Positions 1-11,168 of a stretch of 64,000 bases of DNA are shown here, piece after piece. Source of the stretch: Elysia chlorotica (lineage: Eukaryota > Mollusca > Gastropoda > Plakobranchidae); assembly GCA_003991915.1 (NCBI GenBank), contig RQTK01000007.1:1410636-1474635 (forward strand). Direction: 5' to 3'. Within the stretch, counting starts at the first letter, position 1; the number at the start of each line of letters is the position of its first letter. The notes below the pieces were generated by a model. It had not been told where the DNA came from. It made no database searches and saw only the letters and a program-made list of their open reading frames with translations. Position numbers and translations under genes: made by a program.

Positions 1-101
1 AAGAAGAAGAAGAAGAAGAAGAAGAAAAAGAAGAAGAAGAAGAAGAAGAAAAAAGAAAAAGAAGAAGAAGAAGAAGAAGAAGAAGAAGAAGAAGAAGAAG
101 A
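1..101. repeat. (AGA)n microsatellite at window edge
   Basis: Nearly pure AAG/AGA trinucleotide repeat running off the left edge, so its full length is unknown. Two short A-rich interruptions are visible. Any open frame through it is low-complexity translation. Confidence 0.97.
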
Positions 102-227
102 ATGAAGAAGACGGGTAGCGTCTGGCTGCGATAACCCAGAATCTGATAATCCCGGAGTTTTGAGTAGGGGGACTCCTATCGCAGAAAGACACGATAGAAA
201 AGATAGGGAAAGAGACTTACAGAGCTA

Positions 228-283
<56 letters not shown>

Positions 284-1184
284 AAGGATAGACACAGAAG
301 CCGAGAGATATGTATCGGGTTTAAAAAAGGAAGATATAGTATTTGATAGACTAGTATCACTTGTACCAGAAAATGTCAGTGGTCGGGCAGATATATTCTG
401 GCGTTCTTAGCTTGAAGCCGGGTTGAACTGTAATTCAGGGTGCCTTAGTTCCCCAAAGTAGAGGAGAAAAAGAAAGTGTGTGGGGGAGAAAAGAACAAGA
501 GAAGCAACAACAACAACAACAACAAAAAAGGAGGGGGGGTGGCGAAGGTAAGGCGGAAAACTCAATGGTGAGAACTGAAAAGAAGAAAAACCACTTTAAA
601 AATTTAATAATAATAGACTTGGAACGGTAGCGCACACCGGAACAAAGACAGCGAGCTCTTCTAACAGAAGAAAGTAAAGAAGGTGCGCCCTGACCTGACC
701 CTCTCACCAATGCAGTCGCGGATTAGAGGCTTGTGTCAAATTTCTATTTAAAGCGACTTTATCGGGTGTCGAATTTGACAGAAGTCAATTAGACAGACTC
801 CACCGGTGTAGTTCTGTGGCAAACTGGCATAACAAGCGCTATAACCAATAACAACATCAAGAAACTAACAACAAAAACTCCTTCTTCTTTTTTTTTCATA
901 CCACCAGTATTATTTTACATCTTAAGTGTTTTCACCAAACTATTTCTACAACATTGTCTCCGCTGAAGGCCCTTCAAGTCGCATTGCTAGAATCCTCACT
1001 CACACGAGACTATCATTGTTACATCAACAAAATTACAGCTGAGCAAATTTATCTTTTGAGCTGCACACGGAATAGCAAGGCTGACTGGAGAGCATACCTA
1101 ATCTATTGATGATCCAAGCAGCCGTACCTTGTTGACCATTGTAATTGTGAACATAGGAGCACTGTCTGGCTATCCAGCTCATAT
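102..1184. other. Intergenic or intronic sequence, no gene seen
   Basis: Mostly unique sequence with a (GA)n tract at about 231-277 and a short (CAA)n tract near 507-523. I see no splice-bounded coding exon, RNA gene or transposon coding remnant on either strand. Confidence 0.6.
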
Positions 1185-1186
1185 TG

Positions 1187-1600
1187 TGCACTTTTTCAAG
1201 TAAGGAACTTTTCGAGATGTATTTGTCTCGCACCGTTTAAGTGAAGAAATTTTTGAGATTACTTTGAGCACTTTTTCAAGGAAAGAACATTTCGAGATTG
1301 TTTGTTCCATCGTTCAAAGTGAATAACTTTTCGAGATTACTTTGTGCACTTTTTCAAGGAAAAAACTTTACGAGATTAATTATTTGTCGCACCGTTTAAA
1401 GTAAAGAACTTTTCGAGATTATTTGTCGCACATTTTCAAGGAAAGAACTTTTCGAGATTATTTGTCACACCGAAAGTAAAGAATATTTCGAGATTACTTT
1501 GCGCACTTTTTCAAGGAAAAGAACTTCAAAAAGATTATGAATTTGTCGCAGCGTTTAAATTGAAGAACTTGTGTAGATTACTTTTCGATTGCTGCTGCAG
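1187..1600. repeat. Dimeric minisatellite (alternating about 36-bp units)
   Basis: A degenerate tandem array in which two related half-units alternate. One contains CACTTTTTCAAGGAAAGAAC, the other CACCGTTTAAAGTGAAGAAC. Both continue with TTTCGAGATT and then ATTTGTCGC or ACTTTGTGC. About five to six dimers are recognisable, diverged by substitutions and small indels. No coding frame is maintained. The alternation points to amplification of a diverged dimer rather than of the monomer. Confidence 0.85.
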
Positions 1601-1894
1601 CTGCCCTTGTGCCTTGTGAATGTAAAGGGCACGTTTGACGTCTCGAGTTGTACATGTAATCTCAAGTGGGTCCCCAGTCACGGTGTAATTATTTTCTTTT
1701 TGGTTTCCTCCAGTCCCGGCGGGCCGACTCGGGTGACAGGACTTTAATCTCGACAAGGCGGGTAAACATCCATTGTTGTTGTATCCACACAACCCCTGTA
1801 CTGCAGGGCTGGGCTGGCTGAGGCAGGGCAGGGCAGGGCAGTGAGTGAGAGAGCCAGTACTCACACTGGACGCGGCCCAAACTGGTTCCCACGC

Positions 1895-2110
1895 TAGCTG
1901 GTCCCTCACAACATGGCGGCACGCGACAAAAAAAAAAAAGTAAATAAAAAAACAACCCCAAAAACCAAGCCCTTGTCGATCAAAGAAAAACCCGCCCACC
2001 CCCGCCCCTGGCGCGCCCTGATTGGTCGACAGCTGAGCACTCACTCACCCCGCGGACCAATCACGCTGAGTGATGGTCCCTTTTTCCTCTCTCCCTCACC
2101 CTTTTGATGC
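1895..2110. promoter_or_regulatory. Promoter-like GC-rich patch with YY1-like and CCAAT motifs
   Basis: The sequence has AACATGGCGGC (a YY1-type motif, about 1911-1921), ATTGG near 2021 and CCAAT near 2057, in a locally GC-rich, CpG-containing stretch. These motif types cluster near metazoan transcription starts. A 64-codon frame starts at the ATGGCGGC but is mostly basic low complexity and resembles no family I know. No downstream exon could be tied to it, so this is a candidate only. Confidence 0.35.
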
Positions 2111-3102
<992 letters not shown>

Positions 3103-3399
3103 AAAGGACCGTAGTTATTTATTTTTAGAAAATACAATACAATCTGAGAACGTGATCGACGAATTATCACAATTCACAACAACAACAACAAAAAATAGCC
3201 GCGTTCAATCCAGATTAAAACCCCCTGTGGGTAAAAAAAAAATATCCCTCACCATTGAAATGTTAAGTTAATTATTTTCATGACTTTCCCAGCACCCACT
3301 CAATAGCACCCCTGAATGCACAGCGCTCACCGGCGAAAACCAATACAATGTACAATTAAAACTCGGTGCGTCTGGGAGACAAAAGAGTTCGCCTCTTAA

Positions 3400-3480
3400 A
3401 CGCTTGGCGCCGCCGGCGGAGAGAGAACGATTTTGATTGGTCGCCTCGCCCGCCATGGCTGTTTTGATTGGCTCAAGAAA
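3400..3480. promoter_or_regulatory. Promoter-like GC-rich patch with inverted CCAAT boxes
   Basis: GCGCCGCCGGCGG lies near 3407 and is followed by two ATTGG motifs (about 3436 and 3467) and a CGCCATGGC near 3452. This is an inference from motif density; no exon attaches to it. Confidence 0.25.
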
Positions 3481-3647
3481 GGGCTGATTTGGTCGTTTAG
3501 AGTGATCCCACTTGATAAAGGCTTCCGTAACCGCGGTAAACGACAATGGAGGTTTTTATGGCGTTGCGCTTTTGTCTTTCGCTCGCATTGGGTTTAAGAG
3601 GATAATGTGTTATGTAGCATTATTTGAAAAATACAGGACTTTTAAAA

Positions 3648-3648
<1 letters not shown>

Positions 3649-3697
<49 letters not shown>
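3649..3697. repeat. (GT)n microsatellite
   Basis: About 48 bp of pure TG dinucleotide repeat. Confidence 0.97.
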
Positions 3698-3698
<1 letters not shown>

Positions 3699-3897
3699 CG
3701 CTCATGTCAGGAGAACAAGCACAATCGTTTTCAACTTCATTTGTATTCATTGCCTGTCATTATCGTTATAATTATTCTAAGTGGGAAAGTGGCGTTTGCA
3801 AGCCTTAGGCCTGCTGGATGTGAAATCAGAACACATGGAAACGCAGAAGAAAAATATAAACGGCAGCCAGAGGCAACGTAAGTTCCTTGTCTGTACA

Positions 3898-4350
3898 AAG
3901 GCGCGAGATGGCTGGGTCTATAGAGCACGGAACTCTTAGTGGGAAGATCCTGAGTTCGAATCCCGATCGTATCGCCTTTCAGGTTGCAAAAAGATATAAA
4001 TATCACATCCAATCTTAAGACCACCGCAACGTCTTCATAATGTATAAGGTGTTAAGAATCGTCTATTTTCATAAACTATTACAAAAAAATGCTAATCTAA
4101 ACGTTCATTAGAATTCTAAGAATGTCGCTAAACCGTGCCAACAGAAGCTATGAAAGCATGATTATATTAAAACCTCCTGGATAATTTTATGGGACCATAA
4201 ACTGAGGTGGATTACACCCAGTACAAGCAGGGAGCGAGCAGCGCAGAGGTTAGTGCGTCCGCTTCCAGAGCAGGAGGTCCCGTTTTGCCTACTGGTTGGG
4301 TCGTTGCCAATATAATGTAACTGAGCAAGTCACGGGTATCGCGATATGGG
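3898..4350 (+). repeat. Two tRNA-derived SINE fragments
   Basis: The first (about 3898-3990) has a tRNA-like head with an A-box-like GGCTGGGTCTATAGAGC and a clear B box, GTTCGAATCCC. The second (about 4228-4350) has a degenerate head (AGAGGTTAGTGCGTCCGC) and the start of the shared SINE body (GGTCGTTGCCAATATAATGT). Neither can fold as a functional tRNA because the anticodon arm and acceptor ends do not pair. Confidence 0.7.
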
Positions 4351-4754
4351 GTCCGGTCGTCGCATAAAGAAGTTTCTTAAGAACTGGGGAACGTTTAACA
4401 CGGAAAGAGGTGCACTTTCCCCAAAATAAGGAAAACCCCGATTTCTGGTTAACTCAAATGAGCTATATAACTACATGTGAGCGGTGAAACAGACGCTTTA
4501 CTCGAAAGACAAAAAGCTGAAGGTGTAAAATCTCCACATAAAATGAGGTCTATCTTTATTGGTTGAAAAGGTTGAAAAGATGTGAATTTCGGAAAAACCC
4601 TAAGAATTGTGCGATTTCATGAGCATTCCTGGCTAAATACTGTGACTCCCCTGAATTACAAGAATGTGCTACATGTATTGCAGATTTGGGGATGTTTTTG
4701 TGATTCCCCCGTGCATGAATGGCCTGGGGGCACCATGGGTGGCTGCATCCTGTG

Positions 4755-4765
4755 TGCGCATGCGC
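4755..4765. promoter_or_regulatory. Perfect NRF-1 type palindrome
   Basis: TGCGCATGCGC matches the palindromic core bound by nuclear respiratory factor 1, in a GC-rich patch (about 4720-4870). No transcription unit could be attached to it, so function is inference. Confidence 0.4.
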
Positions 4766-5240
4766 CCTAGGGGTGTTCGGCCCTGACAGCGGCGGCGTGA
4801 GAACCGGGTACATGTACAGGGTGAAGTACTAGTAGCATGGCGTGGTTTCAGCTGCTGGGCCCGTCTCGGCTATTTTTAGCGAAGGGGTCCTTTCCTGTCT
4901 GCATGGACAATGGCTAAAACAAATATCCTTTTGGCGTCAGTGTCTTTGTGCTGTGACGCCATAACGCTTTCTAGTGATGGTGGACAATAGAAAGTTTGAC
5001 GAGACATATTTTTTGTGGTGGGTTGGGTGCATTGAAGTTGGGTTTTATTTTATTCTTTATGGAAGCAGATTGGTTTGGGTTTTTTGGGCGTTTTTTGTTT
5101 CTTTCTTTCTTCCCTTATAAAATCCTTGTATAACCCAATCACCAATGATCCATCATATGGAAAAAAAGAACAGAAGGAAAAAAAGTCTCATAACTAAAAT
5201 TGCTAAAATAAACTCAAATAATGGAGCTAAGCACTATTAA

Positions 5241-5243
5241 AAC

Positions 5244-5279
<36 letters not shown>
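5241..5279. repeat. (CA)n microsatellite
   Basis: About 38 bp of CA dinucleotide repeat with one ACG interruption near its start. Confidence 0.95.
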
Positions 5280-5286
<7 letters not shown>

Positions 5287-5469
5287 CCCCATAGAATGTC
5301 GATCTTCCGCGAAATTCCTAGAGAACTGTAAACCATGGGAAAATAAACTTGGCACGCAACGCAAGGCCAGCCCAGGGTAGGCACTCCGTGTCCCAGTTCT
5401 GGTTGTTTATGCGGTCGTTATGAAGTTCAATCATTACACGAACACAACGCACCCCCCTCCCCCGAAAAC

Positions 5470-5602
5470 AACAAAAACAACAAGAACAACAACATCAACA
5501 ACAACAACAACAGCAACAACGACAACAACAACAACAACAATAACAACAACGACAACAACAACAACATCAAAAACAACAACAAGAACAACAACAACAACAA
5601 CA
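5470..5602. repeat. (CAA)n microsatellite
   Basis: Imperfect CAA repeat of about 130 bp. It is the left part of the duplicated block described at 5603-6135. Confidence 0.95.
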
Positions 5603-6131
5603 TGAAAAAATCGTTCATAATTGCCAAGCTAACCAACCACTAGAAAGGACATCTGTATCATGTATGTAACATGTTATGTAACAAACTGCCCATAAAAACA
5701 CTGCTTTCCACACCTAAATTATGCATGTGCGCACATTGCTGGGTTGGGGAAAAGTATTGCACACCTGTTCTTTGATACAATATTCCTACGCTGCATGTGC
5801 AGGGGGTGAGACAAAAAGTTTTCATCCCCCGCCCCTCTATTTCTCTTTTGTAATCCCAAACAACAACAACAACAATAACAACAACTTTTAAAAAAACTTC
5901 CATAATTGCCAAGCTAACCAACCACCAGAAAGGACATCTGTATGTAACATGTTATGTAACAAACTGTCCATAAAGCCCTGCTTTCCAAGCCTAACTTATG
6001 CATGTGTGCACATTGCTGGGTTGGGGAAAAGTATTGCACACCTGGTCTTTGATACAATATTCGTAACTTGCATGTGCAGGGGGTGGGACAAATAGTTTTC
6101 ACTTCCCGCCCATCTATTTCTCTCTTGTAAT

Positions 6132-6135
<4 letters not shown>
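5603..6135. repeat. Tandem duplication, period about 285 bp
   Basis: Copy 1 starts near 5611 and copy 2 near 5896, matching over about 240 bp from CATAATTGCCAAGCTAACCA to the TATTTCTC close to each end. The copies differ by scattered substitutions and short indels. A short CAA tract precedes each copy, so the microsatellite was part of the duplicated unit. After copy 2 the CAA tract is replaced by CT repeats. Confidence 0.9.
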
Positions 6136-6183
<48 letters not shown>

Positions 6184-6186
6184 ATT
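6136..6186. repeat. (CT)n then (TATC)n microsatellite
   Basis: A pure CT dinucleotide run passes directly into TATC tetranucleotides. Confidence 0.95.
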
Positions 6187-6387
6187 TCTTTCTCTTCCCT
6201 CCTCCAGTCGGTGTCTTTCCCTCTTTCCCTCCCCCGCTCCCCTAGTCTCATCCTACGAAGAAACCATCTGTGCGTAGGTCAGAAGGCTATTTGAAATAAA
6301 CAAAAAGCGCTCGCGTAGATTTTGACACTCCATGTCAAAAGAACAAAGGAATTCAATCTAGGTTCCACACATAGACTAGATTGTTTT

Positions 6388-6612
6388 TGTTGGGTTGGTT
6401 TAACGTCCAACAGCAGCACTATATAAGCTATATTATGGACGGGCCCCAAGACGGACGTCTGACAATTTTATGTGCTGCCACACACGAGACAGGGCGGGGA
6501 TACCATGACTCCAGACCTGTCTCAGCTGGTCATATACTAACACCGCCCCAACCAGTAGGGAACGCAACAGCCAGGATTCGAACTCGGGGCCTTTTGCGTT
6601 GTAAATAGGACA
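6388..6612 (-). repeat. Nearly full-length tRNA-derived SINE, minus strand
   Basis: On the minus strand it reads from a B box (GAGTTCGAATCC near 6576) through the shared body to the conserved 3' module, which includes GCAGCACATAAAATTGTCAG (here TGCTGCC at the junction). The order is tRNA-like head, unrelated body, tail ending GTCCAAC/GTTAAAC. The tail is repeated as an inverted copy at 6751-6859. Confidence 0.8.
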
Positions 6613-6750
6613 TAATGATACTCAGTACGGCTTACAAGCTTACACGCTTAGGATGTAAACTGTCCTAAGTTGAGCGAAAATTTCAAAGATATGGCTCAGT
6701 TCGATTCTTTATGTAAAAATTGATGTACTGTATTTAAGTATTTAAATTGA

Positions 6751-6862
6751 GACTAGGTCTGGAGTCATGGTATCCCCGCCCTGTCTCGTGTGTGGCAGCA
6801 CATAAAATTGTCAGACGTCCGTCTTGGGCCGTCCACAATATAGCTTATATAGTGCTGCTATC
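6751..6862 (+). repeat. SINE 3' module, plus strand (inverted partner of 6412-6518)
   Basis: About 109 bp that is almost the exact reverse complement of 6412-6518; I count only two or three differences. It carries only the SINE body end and 3' module, without a tRNA-like head. Confidence 0.85.
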
Positions 6863-6954
6863 ATTGCGCAAGGCGACAGCTACATCATCATTACCATCGC
6901 TTGGCGGCGACGGCAGCTAGCCTTGACTCGCTAAATTGATTACTGCTTTTAATA

Positions 6955-6967
6955 GAGAGAGAGAGAG

Positions 6968-7007
<40 letters not shown>

Positions 7008-7024
7008 CAGAGAGAGAGAGAGGG
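6955..7024. repeat. (GA)n microsatellite
   Basis: Imperfect GA run with GGGG and ACAG interruptions. Confidence 0.95.
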
Positions 7025-7239
7025 TGAGAGCAAGGCTACTAGAAATGTATTTAGAGTTAATCCATGAGGAAAACCAGCATGATTGTTTACTCAATGTCTG
7101 AGTTTGTATGTACACAGGTCTTATGATAATACACTTCTATATAACTACAACACATAACACAAACAGTTGGGTGGATCTTCCTAAAGAAAACACTATACAT
7201 TTTAGACTAGACATTGGAAATACTGGACCTCAGATAACA

Positions 7240-7297
7240 GGGATGATTATGGAAAAAGAGATAGGCAGAGAGAGGGTCAGATAGAAAGACAGAGGGG

Positions 7298-7345
<48 letters not shown>

Positions 7346-7609
7346 CAGAAACAGAGAGGGACAGAGAGGGGGCAGAGAGAAAGACCTAGAGAGACAGGCA
7401 GGTAGAGGAGAGAGAAAAAGGGAGAAAGAGATAAGGGCAGGGATAGGGAGAGTGTGGGAGAGATGAATGAAGAGCTGGCAGGCGATGAGAAGGACGCCCA
7501 GAGCAGCCCAGGGCCCATGTATTACGCGCCAGGCACCTGTCCCTGGAGGGCCATAACGGACCCGGGGTCACGCCGGGTCGCCTCATTAAGGCGCACAGGT
7601 AGATGGAGG

Positions 7610-7649
<40 letters not shown>

Positions 7650-7733
7650 AGGAGAGAGATACAGAGATACAGAGATATATCAGAGTGTGTGTGAGAGATA
7701 TAGACAGATACAGACAGAGATACACACGGAAAG

Positions 7734-7781
<48 letters not shown>

Positions 7782-7795
7782 AGAGAGAGAAAGAA
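7240..7795. repeat. GA-rich microsatellite cluster
   Basis: Three GA runs (about 7295-7350, 7612-7648 and 7738-7790) are joined by purine-rich sequence containing GATACA repeats. The interval 7470-7600 is GC-rich and non-repetitive, but I found no splice-bounded exon in it. Confidence 0.9.
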
Positions 7796-7889
7796 GATAA
7801 GATCGACAAACAAAAAAGATGGAGGTAATAGATAACATAGCAGGCATAAAGCAGACTGTATGATCCTGTCACACAGTCCGCCTGCCTTC

Positions 7890-8302
7890 CATCACATGGA
7901 AGCACGTAGCACTATATAGGCTATATTGTGGACAGGTCCCAAGACTGGTCTCTAACAAGTTCACGTGTTGCCACACACGGCACACGGATACCAGGACTGT
8001 GTCTCGACAAATCACTCTAAACTGACAACGAACCAACTAGCAAGTGAACGAGTCGCCAGAGCGGGGATCGAACCACGGCGGACCCCTCGCTTCTAAACCC
8101 GATGTTCTACCCCAGGGCTAGCGCGGACAAGCCTTAAGTCAGATGAGGTGCGAACATCCACCCTACTTGCCAGTCCAGCGCTCTATCGACTGAGCTATCT
8201 GGCGCTACCAAACAGACACGCAGCAACAGATAGAGGGCAGGACTCAAACCTGGGACCTTTTGATCTTTAATCCGAGCTGTTTACTAGGACGCCATCAAGG
8301 CT
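7890..8302 (-). repeat. Cluster of three minus-strand SINE pieces
   Basis: The 3' module of one SINE is at about 7905-7990, with its body and head running to about 8115. A second tRNA-like 5' half (AGATAGCTCAGTCGATAGAGC on the minus strand, about 8165-8205) follows. A third piece has B box GGTTTGAGTCC (about 8210-8302). The pieces are consecutive and in the same orientation, suggesting nested or tandem insertion. The cloverleaf is incomplete in each. Confidence 0.7.
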
Positions 8303-8387
8303 CCAGTGATCTGTACTCTCAAAATGTCGAGCGCCTGTTTGACATTTCCACAGTTTCAAGTTCGAGGAACCAACATTATAGATACGG

Positions 8388-8900
8388 TAATACAAACAAA
8401 AACATTTTAAACTTTCAGGCTGAATTAACGAATAATAATGCCAACATTAAAGCTAATACAACCGGTTAACATTTTAAATTTACAGGCTGAAGGTAACGTA
8501 TAATAATTCCAACACATAGATGTATACATAGCTATTAATAGACATCTGTGTGCCAACACTATAGATAATGCAACCGGTTAACATTTTAAACTTTCAACCT
8601 GAATGTAACGAATAATAATGCCAACATTATAGATAATACATGTACAACTAAAAACATTCTAAATTTCAGACTGAATGTAACGTACAATAATGCCAACATT
8701 ATAGATAATAGAACCGGTTTACATTTTAAACTTCCAGGCTGAATATAAGGTATAAATAATAATGCCAACATTATAGATAATACAACTAAAAACATTTTAA
8801 ATTTTCAGGCTGAATGTAACGAATAAATAATGCCAACATTATAGATAATAGAACCGGTTAACATTTTTAATACTTTCATGCTGAATGTGACGTATAATGC
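8388..8900. repeat. Dimeric minisatellite, about 70-bp monomers
   Basis: At least six monomers share AATGCCAACATTATAGATAA (near 8440, 8551, 8620, 8690, 8763 and 8828). From 8620 on they alternate between ending in ACAACTAAAAACATT and in GAACCGGTTAACATT, giving a dimer period near 140 bp. Monomers also share CAGGCTGAATGTAACG. No conserved protein frame is evident. Confidence 0.88.
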
Positions 8901-9027
8901 GTTGTTATGCCAAGTTCTCTTTGAGCAGCAAGCCGAGCAGATCTATCTGGATAATAATTCGATGTTTCTTATACCACAAAGCACAGGATCTGCCACTTTT
9001 TCGGTTCATTAAGTCACATGATTGAAG

Positions 9028-9132
9028 AGAGAAAGAAAGAGAGAAAGAGGGAATGAGTGAGAGAGAGAGAAAGACAGAGAGGGCGCAAGAAAAAGAGAGA
9101 AAGACTGATAGAACAGGAGAGAAAGAAAGAAA
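9028..9132. repeat. GA-rich imperfect repeat
   Basis: Purine-rich degenerate GA/GAAA repeat. Nothing else is recognisable from 9133 to 9580 apart from a TAGATCTAAGCTTAG motif near 9221. Confidence 0.8.
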
Positions 9133-9579
9133 TCCACATGAACACGGGGTAATGCGACACAGCTAGGTCTAGATTTATTATCTAAATTCGTGTGGAAGGG
9201 AACCCAGCCTGTAACTTTACGTAGATCTAAGCTTAGTGATGTACAGCCTGTACTGGTCGGGCCCTGACCTCGGCAAGTTAGTGTCAACATAACCATGGGG
9301 TTTCAAAACGGTTTTCAGCGACACGAGAGAGGAATTGATGGTCTGGGGTTTGTTGGGTTTATACAATGATGTACATTTTCATTTCGTACATTTAAACATG
9401 GAAACATTTAAAAAGAAAAAAAAGTAAGCGAGAAAAGCGTTGCCCAGAAGTGCCGTTAATTTGTGAAAGGGAAAAAAAACGAAGCGTTTTGTTTAGACGT
9501 CGCATCGCAAACAATTTTGATAATGGCAGTTTGTTTCTCTGTGCATGGATGGATGTTTCGCTGTCACAGCAGTTTGGAA

Positions 9580-9669
9580 AGAAGAGAGAGTGAGAGAAGA
9601 GGTAGAAAGAGAAATGGAGAGAGGGGAGAGATAGAGAGAGGGAGAGAGAGAGAGTGGAAAGAGGGAAAG

Positions 9670-9704
<35 letters not shown>

Positions 9705-9763
9705 CTCACGACTACATGTAGAGAGAGAGAGAGAGAGAGAGATTACTCACGACTACATGTAGC
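9580..9763. repeat. (GA)n with duplicated unique spacer
   Basis: GA repeats enclose two copies of GATTACTCACGACTACATGT, at about 9700 and 9742. The second follows a second GA run, indicating slippage or unequal exchange involving repeat plus spacer. Confidence 0.85.
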
Positions 9764-9859
9764 TACCCTGGAATGAAGATTGTTGCTCATTCGTGTAATA
9801 CATCCAACGTTACGTGTACATTCTATTATTTCAACACGGTGACTCACACACAAACACAG

Positions 9860-9933
9860 AAGGCATGCCGGATTCCGTGTGTGAGGTGCATGCATTGCAA
9901 GATGATATCTCTTTGGCTCGCCAACTTGTTGAG
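9860..9933 (+). CDS. Possible small internal exon, unidentified
   Basis: A 74-bp stretch is bounded by an AG acceptor (ACACACAAACACAG) and a GTAATC donor. It is open in the frame that reads PDSVCEVHALQDD and continues to ARQLVE. The helix-like composition is protein-like and contrasts with the surrounding repeats, but a second frame is also open at this length and the acceptor tract is purine-mixed. I recognise no family. It could be chance; treat as a weak candidate. Confidence 0.22.
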
Positions 9934-10299
9934 GTAATCAGATGCTGCTAATCAGCATAAATCTCTCCTCCCTTCTCTCTCTCTCTCTCTCACTGGCATT
10001 CTCTTCCCACCTCTCTATCTATGTTTCCAACAGCCCGGTATGTGTATACAACTGGGATCATGCGTTTCCCTTCCAAGTGCCAATATTATCAAGTCGAGGA
10101 AAATAAAGGTAAGGGAACTAATAACAGACGAGTCATTCTTACATGAAAAACAAAAAGAGTCGAGGAGTTAAAAGCCAAGAACAAGCAGTATAATGTGACA
10201 AAAACGAATGAGAGAAAAAACATGATGTCACAGGCTAAACCATGTTTCAACATACTAAAATACTACAGAGAGGTAAAGAATGTCTAAGGGAAAAAGACG

Positions 10300-10390
10300 A
10301 TGACGAAGAAGAAAAAGAAGAAGAAGAAGAAGAGAAGAAGAAGAAGAAGAAGAAGAAGAAGAAGAAGAAGAAGAAGAAGAAGAAGAAGAT
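10300..10390. repeat. (GAA)n microsatellite
   Basis: About 85 bp of GAA repeat followed by a short CAA tract. Confidence 0.96.
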
Positions 10391-10843
10391 AGCAACATTA
10401 ACAACAACAACAAACACGTATTTAAGAAAGGAAACGAGAAAAACTGCAACAACAAAAGCCACACTAGTATATAAAGAAGTTTATCTCCCTCTCACAATTC
10501 TGTAGGTAGGTCTATGTAAAGACACTACTGTGCCACAATGAGTGAGTCAGAGAGAGAGCCTGTGTAGAACCAGAGACTGTGAATTAGTGAGAGCTTCCAC
10601 CTATGTGGCTCTGGATAATTAAGACGGTAGATTTCCTCTTTAAACCTTAGTCAAAACCCAGTCTGAACATTGTCCAACCGCCTGAAATTTCAATAGAGAA
10701 CTTGAATGAGCACACGCCACGCTAGCTCCCCGTACACTGTGAGCTCTTCATTTTGTGAAACGTCTCACTAAATCCACAACCTCTGGTATTGCCAGACTAT
10801 GTAAGCAATAACGCTGTGTGTGTGTAGTGTGGTTTGAACTTAC

Positions 10844-10925
10844 TCGCAGTAGCTGCTACTCCCATCCGAGTCGGTTTTGCACGGCCGGTCATTCTTGCAG
10901 GGGTTCGGGTGGCACGAGGGTACGC
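10844..10925 (-). CDS. Internal exon encoding the first half of an EGF-like domain
   Basis: On the minus strand, a pyrimidine tract (CTCTGTCTCTCCCCCCACAG) ends in an acceptor at 10926. The 82-bp exon reads two leading bases, 26 codons and two trailing bases, followed by a consensus GTAAGT donor. It encodes VPSCHPNPCKNDRPC, then KTDSDGSSSYC. The cysteine spacing C-x4-C-x5-C-x10-C fits cysteines 1-4 of an EGF-like module; the usual C-x-C...G...C second half should lie in the next exon. I could not find that exon at lower coordinates. EGF modules occur mainly in secreted or membrane proteins, so this is probably one exon of a large extracellular protein gene spread over long introns, though an isolated exon relic cannot be excluded. 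The parent gene is not identifiable. Confidence 0.62.
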
Positions 10926-11104
10926 CTGTGGGGGGAGAGACAGAGGGAACGGTTAGATGAAGGTATATATGGTATAGGAGTACGAACAATTATATGGTAA
11001 TGAATATACATGATGATGGGAGAGACAGAGCGAACCATTAGATGGATGAATATATGGTAAGGGGAGTATGAACAATTATATGGTAATGAATGTACATGCT
11101 GAAG

Positions 11105-11106
<2 letters not shown>

Positions 11107-11166
<60 letters not shown>
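11107..11166. repeat. (GA)n microsatellite
   Basis: About 60 bp of pure GA, between two similar ATGAATATATGGTAA-type stretches (near 11000 and 11050) that look like a small local duplication. Confidence 0.96.

Positions 11167-11168
<2 letters not shown>

Noticed and set aside
1913-2107. 64-codon plus-strand frame beginning MAARDKKKK
   Set aside because: A good start context, but the lysine run comes from a poly(A) stretch and nothing downstream resembles a protein; kept only as a promoter-like patch.
5420-5636. Poly-Thr, poly-Leu, poly-Asn or poly-Val frames across trinucleotide repeats (also 10,242-10,505, 18,170-18,424, 25,682-25,971, 34,222-34,504 and 54,787-55,068)
   Set aside because: Homopolymeric translation of CAA, GAA, CTA and ATT repeats; not evidence of a protein.
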